NCBI GenBank assembly: GCA_942491115.1
Contig: CALNZV010000001.1
Coordinates: 641,380-705,379 of the forward strand
Length of the DNA: 64,000 bases
Origin: CALNZV01 sp942491115
GTDB taxonomy: Bacteria > Desulfobacterota > Desulfobacteria > Desulfobacterales > UBA5852
Direction of reading: 5' to 3'
The notes under the pieces are model-generated. The model saw only the letters and a program-made list of their open reading frames with translations, was not told the origin of the DNA and did no database searches. Positions 36,030-45,448 of the stretch are shown piece after piece; positions within the stretch are counted from its first letter, which is position 1, and each line of letters begins with the position of its first letter. The position numbers and the translations under genes are program-made.

Positions 36030-36299
36030 TACAGCCTCACACAGGAATGTGGAAAACGACGATTGCGACAAGGAGCAACCAAAATGTTCTCCATGCCATA
36101 ATCCAGCTGTGCCATTGCATTACCATAAAACGGTGGTTCTAACCGAAACAAACCATTGCCCGGTAGGACCGCCCATGTACCACGGCTCCATTGCCCAACC
36201 GCAAATTAAATGCTTGTTATTAAACTTTTTAGTATTACTTGTGATCCGGCAAATCCCCCATGAAGGGGGGAAAAAGGGGTAGTGCCCGGGATGCGATCG

Positions 36300-36452
36300 C
36301 AGCCAGAGTGTCGCCGACTCGCGGTGAGGCCGCTGGAGGACTCTTGCAATGAACGTCAGCTGCAGAAGCAAATGAATCAGCAACAACGGGGCGGCGGGTA
36401 GCAATTGCCAGATATTTCTCCATCCAAAGATCCGACCTCTTGAATTGCTCAA
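36300..36452 (-). pseudogene. possible cardiolipin synthase N-terminal remnant
   Basis: The stretch codes for LLLIHLLLQLTFIARVLQRP followed by HRES, which resembles the first membrane helix and the R-V-L-x-R-P-H-R-E-P motif of cardiolipin synthases. Homology ends within 40 residues and no catalytic HKD motifs follow. The assignment rests on a short match. Confidence 0.35.
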
Positions 36453-36503
36453 CTTGTATGCCCGCAGCAGCGCTGTTTTCAGGATCTCAAATCGCCCTTT
36501 GGG

Positions 36504-38225
36504 CTATTGGGCGACGTGTTCGGCATTCTCAGCCCTTACCAGAGCGTAATTATCCTTCTGAAAGGCTTTGACCAGGTCATTGACATCCGCCTCGGGTACG
36601 CCAAGATCTTTTAGCAGCATTGCCCCGCGGACCAGCGTGCTCTCGATGTAGCTCGTACATGCTTTTTTAATGCCCTTGGAAACCAGCCTATCCTGATCCC
36701 TGAGGGTACGCACACGGACGTAGGTGTTGAGCGACGGGTACAAGCGATGCAGCGTGAGCGCGAGGCCCTCGGCTCGTTCCGATTCCCAAACGGCCACAAA
36801 TGCCGCCGACGCTTTTCCAAGACCGGCGGCCTCCTGGGTGGCGGTGCTGTACATGTTGCCAAAGTGGACATTGTAGCCCAATTGCTTGCCCTGTCTTACG
36901 AGATCGATATCCTGATCAAAAGCAACATAGGGAATTTTCGCCTTGTCTAACACCCGACAGATGAGCTGCCCCACCTCGTCGTGGCCGATGACGACAACAT
37001 GACGCTGGAGATCGGCCGCGGGCGTTGCTCCCGTCGACACCGGCCGCCCCCGCAGGCGACCGGCCAGCCCATCACCAATCTTCACCATGAGCGGCGTCAA
37101 AATCATGCTGACGGCAACCACCAGCAGCGCCAAGGTATGGCCTGTAGCACTCAACATACCGGCTGTCGCGGCAGCACCAAAAAGGACAAAAGCGAACTCA
37201 CCCACCTGCGACAGATAACAACCAGTGCGAACGGCGGCTGACCCGCTGATGCGGAATGCAAGGACAAGGGCGGTCAACACCACAGCCTTAATCAGCAGCA
37301 CCGCGGGCACGTGGACCAGTAGCTTCGACAGGTCATGCCACAGGGCGCCGACATCAATGGACATGCCCACAGCGATAAAAAACAAGCCCATCAAGGTTTC
37401 CTTGAAAGGGTCCACCGTCGCTTCGATCTGATAGCGGTAATCCGACGCCGAGAGCAGCATCCCCATGACAAAAGCGCCCAGGGTCATGGAGATTCCGACC
37501 CAGTCCACCGCCCAGGCGGCGGCTATGACCGCCAGAAAGAGAAGGATCCCGAAGGCGTCCATTCGGCGCTGCTTGGCGGTATAGCCCAAGGCGGCAGGCA
37601 ACAGGTAACGTCCGACGACGAAAATACCGGCCAGCACACTCACGACCAACAGGGCTTTTTCCCATATGGGTATGGCAACAGCTTGCGTTTTCCTATGGCC
37701 CAAAATGGGCACCAGGGCCATAACCGGAACGACCCAGAGGTCCTGGGCCATGAGGATGGCAAACGTCGCCTCGCCGTGTTCGCTGGCCAGCGCCCCGCGA
37801 TCCTTGAGGGTTGTCATGATGATGGCGGTGGAGGACATGGCGAAACCAAAACCCAGTATGGTCGCCGTTGGCCATTGCACCTTGACGATAAACACCAGAT
37901 AGAAGCCCAAAACCCCCGCGGTCGCCAGCATCTGGGCCGAGCCCAAACCGAAAAGCAGACGACGCATGGCCCAAACCTTGCGGGGAAGCATCTCCAGACC
38001 GACGGTGAACATAAACAGCACCACGCCGAGCTCGGCCACGTTCTGTAGGTCGTTCACGTTTGAAATGGCGACGGGTCCCGGTGTGTGCGGCCCGATAATG
38101 ATCCCGGCAATGATAAGGCTCAGCACGGAGCCGAAACCAAGGCGCTCAACCAGGATGACGCAGAGCGCCGTGGCCCCGAGCATGAATACCAAACTGATCA
38201 GAATTGATGATAGTTCCATTTTCAC
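36504..38225 (-). CDS. CPA2-family K+/H+ antiporter with TrkA-N domain (Kef type)
   Basis: A 573-residue protein with about 12 N-terminal helices typical of CPA2 exchangers (NVAELGVVLFMFTVGLEMLP; FAMSSTAIIMTTLKDRG; MAQDLWVVPVMAL) and a cytosolic Rossmann domain beginning RHVVVIGHDEVGQLICRVL. It should exchange K+ or Na+ for H+ under nucleotide or thiol control. The start may be GTG 38225 or ATG 38219. Confidence 0.9.
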   Translation of the reverse strand: MKMELSSILISLVFMLGATALCVILVERLGFGSVLSLIIAGIIIGPHTPGPVAISNVNDLQNVAELGVVLFMFTVGLEMLPRKVWAMRRLLFGLGSAQMLATAGVLGFYLVFIVKVQWPTATILGFGFAMSSTAIIMTTLKDRGALASEHGEATFAILMAQDLWVVPVMALVPILGHRKTQAVAIPIWEKALLVVSVLAGIFVVGRYLLPAALGYTAKQRRMDAFGILLFLAVIAAAWAVDWVGISMTLGAFVMGMLLSASDYRYQIEATVDPFKETLMGLFFIAVGMSIDVGALWHDLSKLLVHVPAVLLIKAVVLTALVLAFRISGSAAVRTGCYLSQVGEFAFVLFGAAATAGMLSATGHTLALLVVAVSMILTPLMVKIGDGLAGRLRGRPVSTGATPAADLQRHVVVIGHDEVGQLICRVLDKAKIPYVAFDQDIDLVRQGKQLGYNVHFGNMYSTATQEAAGLGKASAAFVAVWESERAEGLALTLHRLYPSLNTYVRVRTLRDQDRLVSKGIKKACTSYIESTLVRGAMLLKDLGVPEADVNDLVKAFQKDNYALVRAENAEHVAQ

Positions 38226-38481
38226 GGCCTCATGGGTTCCCGCGCGCCGAGGCCACCGATGACCTCATCGGGCGACAGAATCCGCCGGTTTTTCCCAATC
38301 GGATACGTTCGCTTGACCCGGGCAAAGACGGTCGCTCTCATGCGGAGGCGTCAGGTTCAGCCGGCCAACGCATAACCGTATTCCGCGCAATGAGGGTGCG
38401 CGGGTGTCAAACATTGACGGCCTGGCGCGCTAAAGTTTCCTTTCCTCCCACCTTGATAAACCTGGAACCGATAGATTCGGT

Positions 38482-38871
38482 TCAATCGCCCCAACTGGGC
38501 TCCCACTCCCATGCGTGATTGCGGCATTCCTGGTTGAAGGGATCGTTCCTTTCCATTTCCCAGTCGTCTCGGGTTCCCGAAATCGTGCGGCAGGGGTGAA
38601 AATGATCGCCGTAGTCGTCGTGATCGTGATGATAGTGGGCATCATAGTAAAGCCCCGCATGGCGATGGGCGCCTCTGTGGTAGTGCGTGTGATGGTGGCC
38701 ACCGTGGTGGTGGCCGCCCAAGCCGCCGTGGCCATGGCTGCCGCCATGGCCGCCCCCGTGTCCGCCACCGTGACCATGGGCGTGGACAAGGGCGGTACCA
38801 AACCCCAGAACCGCCAGGAAAACCAACCCGGCCCGCCGGGCGATCCGTGGTCTGCGATCCCATGTAGACAT
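38482..38871 (-). CDS. secreted His/Gly-rich protein, probable metal binder
   Basis: The 129-residue product starts behind GAGGAG and has a signal peptide ending VHAHGHGG. The mature part is dominated by His and Gly (GLGGHHHGGHHHTHYHRGA), then DAHYHHDHDDYGDHFHP, and has two cysteines near the C-terminus. The composition suggests binding of Ni, Zn or Cu in the periplasm. No metal transporter is adjacent. Confidence 0.68.
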   Translation of the reverse strand: MSTWDRRPRIARRAGLVFLAVLGFGTALVHAHGHGGGHGGGHGGSHGHGGLGGHHHGGHHHTHYHRGAHRHAGLYYDAHYHHDHDDYGDHFHPCRTISGTRDDWEMERNDPFNQECRNHAWEWEPSWGD

Positions 38872-38974
38872 TATTTTCTCCTCATCATTAAGCTATGCTC
38901 GTCGTTGCTAAACGTTGCCAACCGGCGACTTGTCGGTCAGAGGCTGACGAACGCCTGATCGTACTGAATGGACA

Positions 38975-39190
38975 GGGGTCAGGCCATTTATTTTGGTTTT
39001 TTCGGTCGTCGTGTTTTCTCGGCTCTCCCTCTCCGGGTCGAATTCTCCGGAGCGCTCTGCCACCTCTCCACCCGGGGAAACGCTCGGCAGCCGATCATCA
39101 TCGACGACGATGATCCTAAGCTTTTGTTCACCAACCCTTGCAGTCGTAATCCAGTGGCGGTCTTTCGCAGCAATCCCCAATGGGCGATGC
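38975..39190 (+). mobile_element. decayed REP-transposase remnant
   Basis: It starts with a diverged left repeat (GGGGTCAGGCCATTTATTTT), followed by a degraded transposase start with EFSGALCHLSTRGNARQPI, comparable to EFPGALYHLTARGNAQQPI in the intact copies. The rest has diverged beyond recognition. The region from 39191 to 39458 shows nothing else. Confidence 0.7.
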
Positions 39191-39458
39191 TCAGCTGATG
39201 GAGAAAACGAAGAGAATACCTCCCAAAACGGCATCGATCATCAACGCAACGAAATGGGTCGTTGGATCGCCATGATGTTCGGTAGCGACGCCTTGAAACC
39301 TACCATTCATCCGATGGCACCACGCACCTATGCGATCGCATTGCCTCTTCCGCTGCACATGGTCAGGTCATCGACTTGACGTGTCGACCCAGCACAGCAG
39401 CTGCGATCGAGCCAATGGACCCGTTGGTATGCCCACGGCCAGCAGCGGGTGGCCGGCG

Positions 39459-40451
39459 TCACACCTTCAAAGCCGATTTCTTGAACATCGTCTTCCGGCT
39501 GCACTTCAAAAAGACGCAGCTCCTGCAAAGCGTATCTCCCAACTGGATCTCGAGAACCTCCATGTCCGCCTTTTCCTCGTTCGATGGCCCGTCCAGCGGG
39601 ATGCCCATCCGGTCAAAATGCATGGCAGCTCGTTTGATCGTCAGATAATCCCCCACATGGCCCAACACACGGGAAACCTCTCCCAGGTAGTACGCCGGAT
39701 CGATGGCTCTGGCGTTGATCGCATTCAGCTTATCCTCGACACTCTCGAGCAGTTTCTGCGCTTCGGCATAGGATGTTTGCCCCGTTTCACTTCGCCATTC
39801 CAGGACCATCCGATGTCTTTCACGGGCTATCGCGCTCAACTTGGCCCTCAATTCTTCTTTCAGTTGGCTGAGCTCCTCTTTCCGGGATTGTTCTTCGAGA
39901 ATGCCTTCAAGCGCCCAATGCGCAAGAATTTGCAAAAGGCCCTTTTTCACGGCATCCTTCAACTTCACTGTGGAAGGCGAAGGGACCCTGAACTTGTGAT
40001 CGGAGAACTGGATCGCCTTCATGGCCACATCTCTCTGAAGGATTTCCCCTTCTTGGCGGGATCCGAAAATCGTTTTCACCTCCCGACCCATGGTGAGCAA
40101 AACGAAGAAGGAATCGTCTGGCGCGCTGGGCAGGAAGGCTTTCACGTCAGGGTCGCCGGCGAGGGTGTTTCGCAGTTGATCCCTGTCCAGGAAAAAGGAT
40201 TTGACCAGCACATCGTCGACAGCCGAATCAGAGGAAACATCAATGGGACCGGGAATTTGCTCGATCAGTCCGGCGATGAACCTCATTGCCGATTCGACCG
40301 GTTGCCTCAGCATCTTCCGATGTCCGCGAACCAGGCGTATCTTGGGATATGAATGGTCCAAAACCAACTCGATCGCTTCCTGAAGATCCGGAGGGGTCGC
40401 CTCTGACGCCAACCCCAGCTTTTCTTTAGCGATTCGCATCCAATTGCTCAT
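39459..40451 (-). CDS. 330-residue cytoplasmic protein of unknown function
   Basis: It starts at ATG 40451 after AGGAGGCGCC. The protein is soluble, mostly helical, with a charged central coiled coil (LKEELRAKLSAIARERHRM) and a C-terminal basic tail containing two cysteines (LCRSCVFLKCSRKT). There is no signal peptide. I do not recognise the family. Confidence 0.65.
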   Translation of the reverse strand: MSNWMRIAKEKLGLASEATPPDLQEAIELVLDHSYPKIRLVRGHRKMLRQPVESAMRFIAGLIEQIPGPIDVSSDSAVDDVLVKSFFLDRDQLRNTLAGDPDVKAFLPSAPDDSFFVLLTMGREVKTIFGSRQEGEILQRDVAMKAIQFSDHKFRVPSPSTVKLKDAVKKGLLQILAHWALEGILEEQSRKEELSQLKEELRAKLSAIARERHRMVLEWRSETGQTSYAEAQKLLESVEDKLNAINARAIDPAYYLGEVSRVLGHVGDYLTIKRAAMHFDRMGIPLDGPSNEEKADMEVLEIQLGDTLCRSCVFLKCSRKTMFKKSALKV

Positions 40452-40832
40452 CGGCGCCTCCTGAATGGCCGCACGAGAGAAACCCACTCGGCGTGCATGA
40501 ATGTTTCTGAGGATCACTGCACCTGCTCGGCACGATCCTGCACCGTAGCCCCAAAAAATAGACTTGCAGCCTGGGACGTCGGGCGGCGTAATACCCCACA
40601 GCGGCTTCCATGGTCGCGAGAGGATTCAAAAGAGGCCAGGGCGCCGGCATCACCCCCACCCCCAAATCCGCCTCCCCCCACAGATTCGCTGTTGCTTTGC
40701 CCACGGGGCCGGCGACGGCATTACACAGCGGTGCGCAACATCGTTTACGGAAACATCGAAAAGATAAGACCGGGCTCGATTCGGCTCCAGGGTCGATGAG
40801 GCCGCACGGCCGATTTTTTTGAGGTACCGTTG
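40452..40832. other. intergenic stretch, nothing recognised
   Basis: About 380 bp of low-complexity, C-rich sequence (CACCCCCACCCCCAAATCC near 40650). No gene, RNA or shared repeat was found. Confidence 0.45.
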
Positions 40833-41252
40833 TCACCGGATGGCCTCTCCGAGCCGTTCATCGTCTGGGGGTCCGGATCCGACGGTGTGGCCGAGCGTCC
40901 GGGCCAGGAGAAGATTGTAGATCGGTTTGCTCCTTAGCGACTGGGCGGTGATGCTGGCCGTCCGGCAGGTCAGCACCATCGCCGAAAGCAGCCCGAAGCT
41001 GCCGCTGAGTTCCGCCACCAGCACGATGCCCGTAGGCGACGCCCGCACCGTGGCGGCAAAAAGGCCGCCCATGGCGCCGGCCGCCGTCAGGTTGACGGCC
41101 TGGTGGAGCTTGACCTTACCTTTGTCGTCCTTGGTCACCACAACGACATCTTCCATATCGATAAGGTATTCTTTTTGAAGTTTGGCCAGCGCGGCCCGCA
41201 TCTCGAACGCCGTGTGTTCGTCGTCGAAACCGATTACGATCAAGTCACTCAT
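40833..41252 (-). pseudogene. chimera: DUF1269 N-terminus joined in frame to a ClC channel C-terminus
   Basis: From ATG 41252 (AAGGAGAACACC upstream) the first 65 residues are a DUF1269 protein: IVIGFDDEHTAFEMRAALAK, then VVVVTKDDKGKVKLHQAVNL and AGAMGGLF. From there the sequence reads AATVRASPTGIVLVAELSGS and PIYNLLLART, the end of a ClC chloride channel membrane domain. Neither half is complete. It is open and well initiated, so a 139-residue product may be made, but it is best explained as a deletion that joined two neighbouring genes at a short GGLF-type similarity. Confidence 0.75.
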
Positions 41253-41294
41253 GGTGTTCTCCTTGTAGATTCGTTCAGTTTTTCCGTCTCAAAG

Positions 41295-41558
41295 TTAGCG
41301 GAACAATCCCAGGACTTCGCTGCCCGTCATGCCCACGCGCACACCCAACGCTGCCGCTTTTTCCGAAACCGCCTTCACTTCCTTATCCAGCATGTCTTCA
41401 TGCGTCTTGACCCCGCTGACGATGGCACAGGTCTCGCCCGTTTTATTGCAGGTATCGACGGCGATGTAGGCACAGGCCAGAAACCCTTTCGTTCCCCTGG
41501 CGATGAGCAATGGAAGCTCAAGATCGATTCTCTCCCGCGTTAGTCCTGACCAGTCCAT
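41295..41558 (-). CDS. DUF1805 (YunC-like) protein
   Basis: An 87-residue cytoplasmic protein with the YunC pattern: IDLELPLLIARGTKGFLACAY, CAIVSGVKTHEDMLD, and a C-terminal ALGVRVGMTGSEVLGLFR. The start follows GGAGACAAAA. The function of this family is not known. Confidence 0.75.
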   Translation of the reverse strand: MDWSGLTRERIDLELPLLIARGTKGFLACAYIAVDTCNKTGETCAIVSGVKTHEDMLDKEVKAVSEKAAALGVRVGMTGSEVLGLFR

Positions 41559-41725
41559 TTTTGTCTCCTTATAGTTTGAGATAACGTATCCCTAAACGAT
41601 CAAAAACTCATAGTTGATCTGAGGGATTCCCCGTTCCGGGTTCCCGGTTCAGGGTTCGAAAGCTAAAAGGGATGAAATACGATCAACCTTGAACGGGGAA
41701 CCTCTGAACCCGGAACCGAATGGGT

Positions 41726-41830
41726 TTAAACCGCAAACACGATCACCGGCCCCAGGAAGGTCAGGAACACATTGGAAATCGCGTAGCTGACGGTTTCGCC
41801 CCGCACTACCGTGTTGCTTCCGGCATGAAT
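41726..41830 (-). pseudogene. C-terminal remnant of an AspT-like transporter
   Basis: About 34 codons read GSNTVVRGETVSYAISNVFL then TFLGPVIVFAV and a stop. This looks like the last membrane helix of an aspartate/alanine-type antiporter. The 5' part is replaced by the IS5-family element at 41833. Confidence 0.5.
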
Positions 41831-41832
41831 TA

Positions 41833-43299
41833 GTCGATTCTGAAAAAGTCACATATAGACCATGGCATTTCCTGCCCCTGTTCTTTGACAATACTGAAGG
41901 CAGAAGAAAATTCGGCGCAAAAAGTCCGCTGCCATGCGGACCAGCTTATGGAAATTCATTCCGGCCGCACTGAGGATGGCATTGATCCGGTCACCCTGGG
42001 TTCCTTTAAGGCGGTTACGATCCATTCGGTGCTCGCTTTTCAGATGGCCGATACCTGGCTCAACTGCGGCCCTGCGCTTCATCCAGCGCCAAAGACTTTT
42101 CGCTGTCCGGCCCCGACGTCGTTTGTCGACGTGAACGCCAACCTTACCTGTATAGCCGTGACCCCGATACCCCATATCGACAAACACATGTTCGGGACGA
42201 CGGGTAATCCGCTCAACCTGTGCAATCGCATCCTTTAACGTGTGCCCGTCGTAAGGATTGCCGTGCAGCGCTTTGGCACCGACAAACCAGCCACCACGGC
42301 TGGTCGCCGCCACACTGACTTTACAACCAAACTCATAACGCTTGTGTGCTTTACCTTTGCTGATGCACTCGACCGCTGGTTCGTGAACACTGTAAGTCTT
42401 GTTTTTGTCCTTCTTTTTCTGGTTTCGTATCCGAGTGGCGATGTCTAATAATGTTTGCAGTTCACTGTCGGGTTTGGGGTATTTTCTTTCGATGTCGCGA
42501 ATGACGCGGCCCAGGTAGGTGCGCAACTTCTTGGTGCAGCGCCGGGCGCGTTTCATCTGTTTGGCATGCGCATAGCGGCTTTGCTGGGCAAGCATCTGTT
42601 TCGACAAGCGGTTGTAGTTTTGCCGAAGTGCGATCTTGCGCAGCTTGGCCGCTTTAACCAGACGCTGCCTGGCCCGATCGTACGATCGGGCATCCGTTGG
42701 AAAGCGAATATTTTTCTCCTGCACCGTTGTATCGATATTCACGCGCTTGAGTTGATAGGCCTTCACGGCTTTGAGTCGCAATCCAGCTTCAATCGTTTCT
42801 TTCAGCAGTTCTTCGGCACCGGCTTCACCCATCCGCTTTCGCCAACGCGTCATGCTGGAGGGATGAATTGGCAGATCGTGTTCAAAATACTTCATTCCGC
42901 TCAAATACTGCCAATAAGGATTTTCCACCCAGGCTGAGACAACATCGTCGTCACTGAGATTGTGAGTGTATTTGAGGTAATGAAGCGAAACCATCAAACG
43001 TGTACTGATGCCTGGGCGACCCTGGTCAGGACAAAAAGACTGGCCGAACACTTCGTCCATGCGATCCCAGTTGACGGCTCTGGCCAGTTTAACCAGGCCA
43101 TGACCAGGATCGATCATGTTCGTCAGCTCAGAGCGGAATAAATCTTTTTGTCGGCTCTTGTGCTTTGATTTATTTGGTTTCATGTCGAAAATTTGCAGGA
43201 AAATGAGGGATTATGGGATAAAAACCTGCAAATTCAATAGCACAAATCGTAAGATATTTACAGTATTATCTGATAGATAAATGCTTTTTCAAGATCGAC
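41833..43299 (-). mobile_element. IS5-family insertion sequence
   Basis: About 1467 bp bounded by imperfect inverted repeats: GTCGATTCTGAAAAAG at the left and CTTTTTCAAGATCGAC at the right. It encodes one complete transposase. The flanks are unrelated gene ends (a transporter tail and a YrhK-like gene), which suggests a deletion next to the element after insertion. Confidence 0.85.
41849..43183 (-). CDS. IS5-family transposase
   Basis: The 444-residue transposase begins with a basic region and the IS5 N-terminal domain (LFRSELTNMIDPGHGLVKLA and GRPGISTRLMVSLHYLKYTH). The DDE core includes VNIDTTVQEKNI (first Asp), HVFVDMGYRGHGYTG (second Asp), and AAVEPGIGHLKSEHRM (Glu). It appears complete and possibly active. 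Confidence 0.9.
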   Translation of the reverse strand: MKPNKSKHKSRQKDLFRSELTNMIDPGHGLVKLARAVNWDRMDEVFGQSFCPDQGRPGISTRLMVSLHYLKYTHNLSDDDVVSAWVENPYWQYLSGMKYFEHDLPIHPSSMTRWRKRMGEAGAEELLKETIEAGLRLKAVKAYQLKRVNIDTTVQEKNIRFPTDARSYDRARQRLVKAAKLRKIALRQNYNRLSKQMLAQQSRYAHAKQMKRARRCTKKLRTYLGRVIRDIERKYPKPDSELQTLLDIATRIRNQKKKDKNKTYSVHEPAVECISKGKAHKRYEFGCKVSVAATSRGGWFVGAKALHGNPYDGHTLKDAIAQVERITRRPEHVFVDMGYRGHGYTGKVGVHVDKRRRGRTAKSLWRWMKRRAAVEPGIGHLKSEHRMDRNRLKGTQGDRINAILSAAGMNFHKLVRMAADFLRRIFFCLQYCQRTGAGNAMVYM

Positions 43300-43302
43300 G
43301 AA

Positions 43303-44193
43303 TTAAGGTTCGGCTGGAGAAACCACTTCGACCAGCATTAGCACCGAACCGATAAAAAAGTGGCCTGCCCCGGTCAGCGTGAACAGGACGGAGAGCGCGG
43401 CGCTCCAGGCGTTTTCCGGTCCCGACAAGACGATGGCAAACGGTGCCGCAAGCATGAAGCCTATGCAGCCCAGCAGATTATTGAACACCAGCCACCAGGA
43501 AATGCTCGTTGGTTTCCAGGCCCAGTGGGCATGACATGTTTCGATGAAGGCCATGTATCCGGACGTCAGGAACAGGATCGAACCGAATATATTGGGTGCC
43601 CAGATCACAAGGTCTTCTTGAAACCAGGTGAGCGAGGGGATCATTGCGTCGAAGGTATTGATGTTGAACAAAATCGTTCCCGCGAACTGTAGTGCGCAAC
43701 TCAGCCAGCCGATGTCGTGGGGTCGCCAACCAAAAAGCATGGGGCGCCGTGGCGACCGCGTGCCGTCATCGATAAAATCACCCGCATTGGCCGCTTGAAA
43801 CAGTTGTAGATATGCGGCGATCGTGAATGGAATTGAGCCCGCGAAATAGATTGCATTGACTCCCGCGATATCCAACGACAATATCTTTGAAAGCTTTGGC
43901 GCCAAAAATAGAACGCTGGCCCACGCGAAGAACAGCGAGCCGAGGGCAAAGATGGCGCCGATCCACCAGTTTAACCGTCCTGGCATCCAGAGGCAGCGCA
44001 ACAGCGTCAGCGCGATTCCTTCTGCCTCAACGGCGGCGCGAACCTGCAAGCTTTTGCGATGGTGTCGTGAACTCCAGACGAGTTTGCGTCCATCCGCCGA
44101 GTGAAAAACGCGCCGGGTGACAGCCGGCCAAGGGCCTTTTTCATCAACGATGGCTGGGGTTTGTTCGGATTGTGGTTGGTTCGAGTGATTCAC
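43303..44193 (-). CDS. YrhK-like multi-pass membrane protein
   Basis: A 296-residue protein with six to seven hydrophobic helices in pairs (WWIGAIFALGSLFFAWAS; IYFAGSIPFTIAAYLQLF; FFIGSVLMLVEVV), resembling the three-pair protein at 2022-2789. The start is a GTG with a weak ribosome site. The TAA stop lies three bases beyond the IS5 right end, so the C-terminus may have been cut by the insertion. Confidence 0.6.
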   Translation of the reverse strand: MNHSNQPQSEQTPAIVDEKGPWPAVTRRVFHSADGRKLVWSSRHHRKSLQVRAAVEAEGIALTLLRCLWMPGRLNWWIGAIFALGSLFFAWASVLFLAPKLSKILSLDIAGVNAIYFAGSIPFTIAAYLQLFQAANAGDFIDDGTRSPRRPMLFGWRPHDIGWLSCALQFAGTILFNINTFDAMIPSLTWFQEDLVIWAPNIFGSILFLTSGYMAFIETCHAHWAWKPTSISWWLVFNNLLGCIGFMLAAPFAIVLSGPENAWSAALSVLFTLTGAGHFFIGSVLMLVEVVSPAEP

Positions 44194-44619
44194 GCGTCAT
44201 CGGTTTCCTTATCCGTAATTTCCTGTTCCTCGAGGACGAGCACGAGGACAAGTGTGTGTTTCATCCGTCCGCGGCATTTTACTCAAACGCCAGTCATTTA
44301 TTTACTATTTCTGTCACTTTTGAGCAGTTTTGATACTTTTACGAATATCGTAATTAATTCTTCTACTTCTTCATCTTTTCCCATTGAACCTTCGATGTTC
44401 ATCTTTTCGGTTCTTCCCTCCCATCACCCCGACTTGGGCTACATGGCCAGCCGCTCTGGAACGCGGAGAATCCAGTGGATAGATTTGACGTGCCAGATGA
44501 TCATCAAGAATTCATAGCTGACACGGATGAATATCGGTCTATGGATCGAGATTGTCATCGGGTTTTTTCTTCAGTCAATTATGCGCGCGATGCCGGAGCA
44601 TCGGTTCGCAAGCCGTCGA
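44194..44619. other. intergenic stretch, nothing recognised
   Basis: About 425 bp, more AT-rich than its surroundings in the middle. No gene or shared repeat was recognised. Confidence 0.45.
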
Positions 44620-45279
44620 TTACCACCGCAACGGCTGCACCAGTTCCATCAAAATACTTATAATCAACCCCGGGCCGGGGTCGCCACCGGTGGCCAATAC
44701 TTGCACCCGGACCGACTGGACACTGACCCATGACAGCAATAGCAGCACGGCCAGGTAGGCGACGCCGAGGCCGACGTTGACCCGACGGGGAAACGGGGAT
44801 CGCAGCAGCGATACCACCGGCCCGGCATAGATCGCCAGAAACCATGCCACACCGCCGACAGCAAGCGCAGCGGTGTGGAGCAAGACAACCTCTGCGGCCT
44901 GATCCGGCAGTTTGGCGGCAAAGACTTCGATGGACCTCGACAGCGGGGCGAAGAACCCCGCCGTGGTGTGCGCCAATCCCAAATACATCAGCAGATCGCC
45001 AGCCACCAGCGACCAGTGGGTGCAGTAGCCCACCTCGTCGAAGGCGCTGGATATGATGAAGGCCACCAGCGCGATCAGCGACAGTCCCAGCGCCATGTAC
45101 AGCGCCATGTCGGCCCCGACGTGCACCGCGTGATCCACCCCGGGGATCCTCAGACCGCCGGAACTCTCAGATAAATTGACGATCTGAAACGCCACGATCG
45201 CAATGTTGAACCCGATCACGGTCAGACGGGCGCGCATGACATTGACGGCCACACGCACCGGTTTAGCGTCAACAGTCAT
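44620..45279 (-). CDS. membrane protein of unknown function
   Basis: A 219-residue protein with five predicted helices; it starts at ATG 45279 after GGAGAAAAC. It lies downstream of the AspT-type antiporter in the same direction, which makes a related role in exchange possible. I do not recognise the family. Confidence 0.6.
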   Translation of the reverse strand: MTVDAKPVRVAVNVMRARLTVIGFNIAIVAFQIVNLSESSGGLRIPGVDHAVHVGADMALYMALGLSLIALVAFIISSAFDEVGYCTHWSLVAGDLLMYLGLAHTTAGFFAPLSRSIEVFAAKLPDQAAEVVLLHTAALAVGGVAWFLAIYAGPVVSLLRSPFPRRVNVGLGVAYLAVLLLLSWVSVQSVRVQVLATGGDPGPGLIISILMELVQPLRW

Positions 45280-45448
45280 TCGTTTTCTCCGGAATCAAAG
45301 TTGATACAGGCCCGTATTCAATGTTGGCCATACGAATGGAAGATACCAAGCCCGACCGGCATTTCTGCCGATCAGGCTGTCGCTTAAAGGGCACCCGGTC
45401 CTTCATAATCCAGAACCAGGGCCCGAATCCGCTGAACTTTCCGCTATG

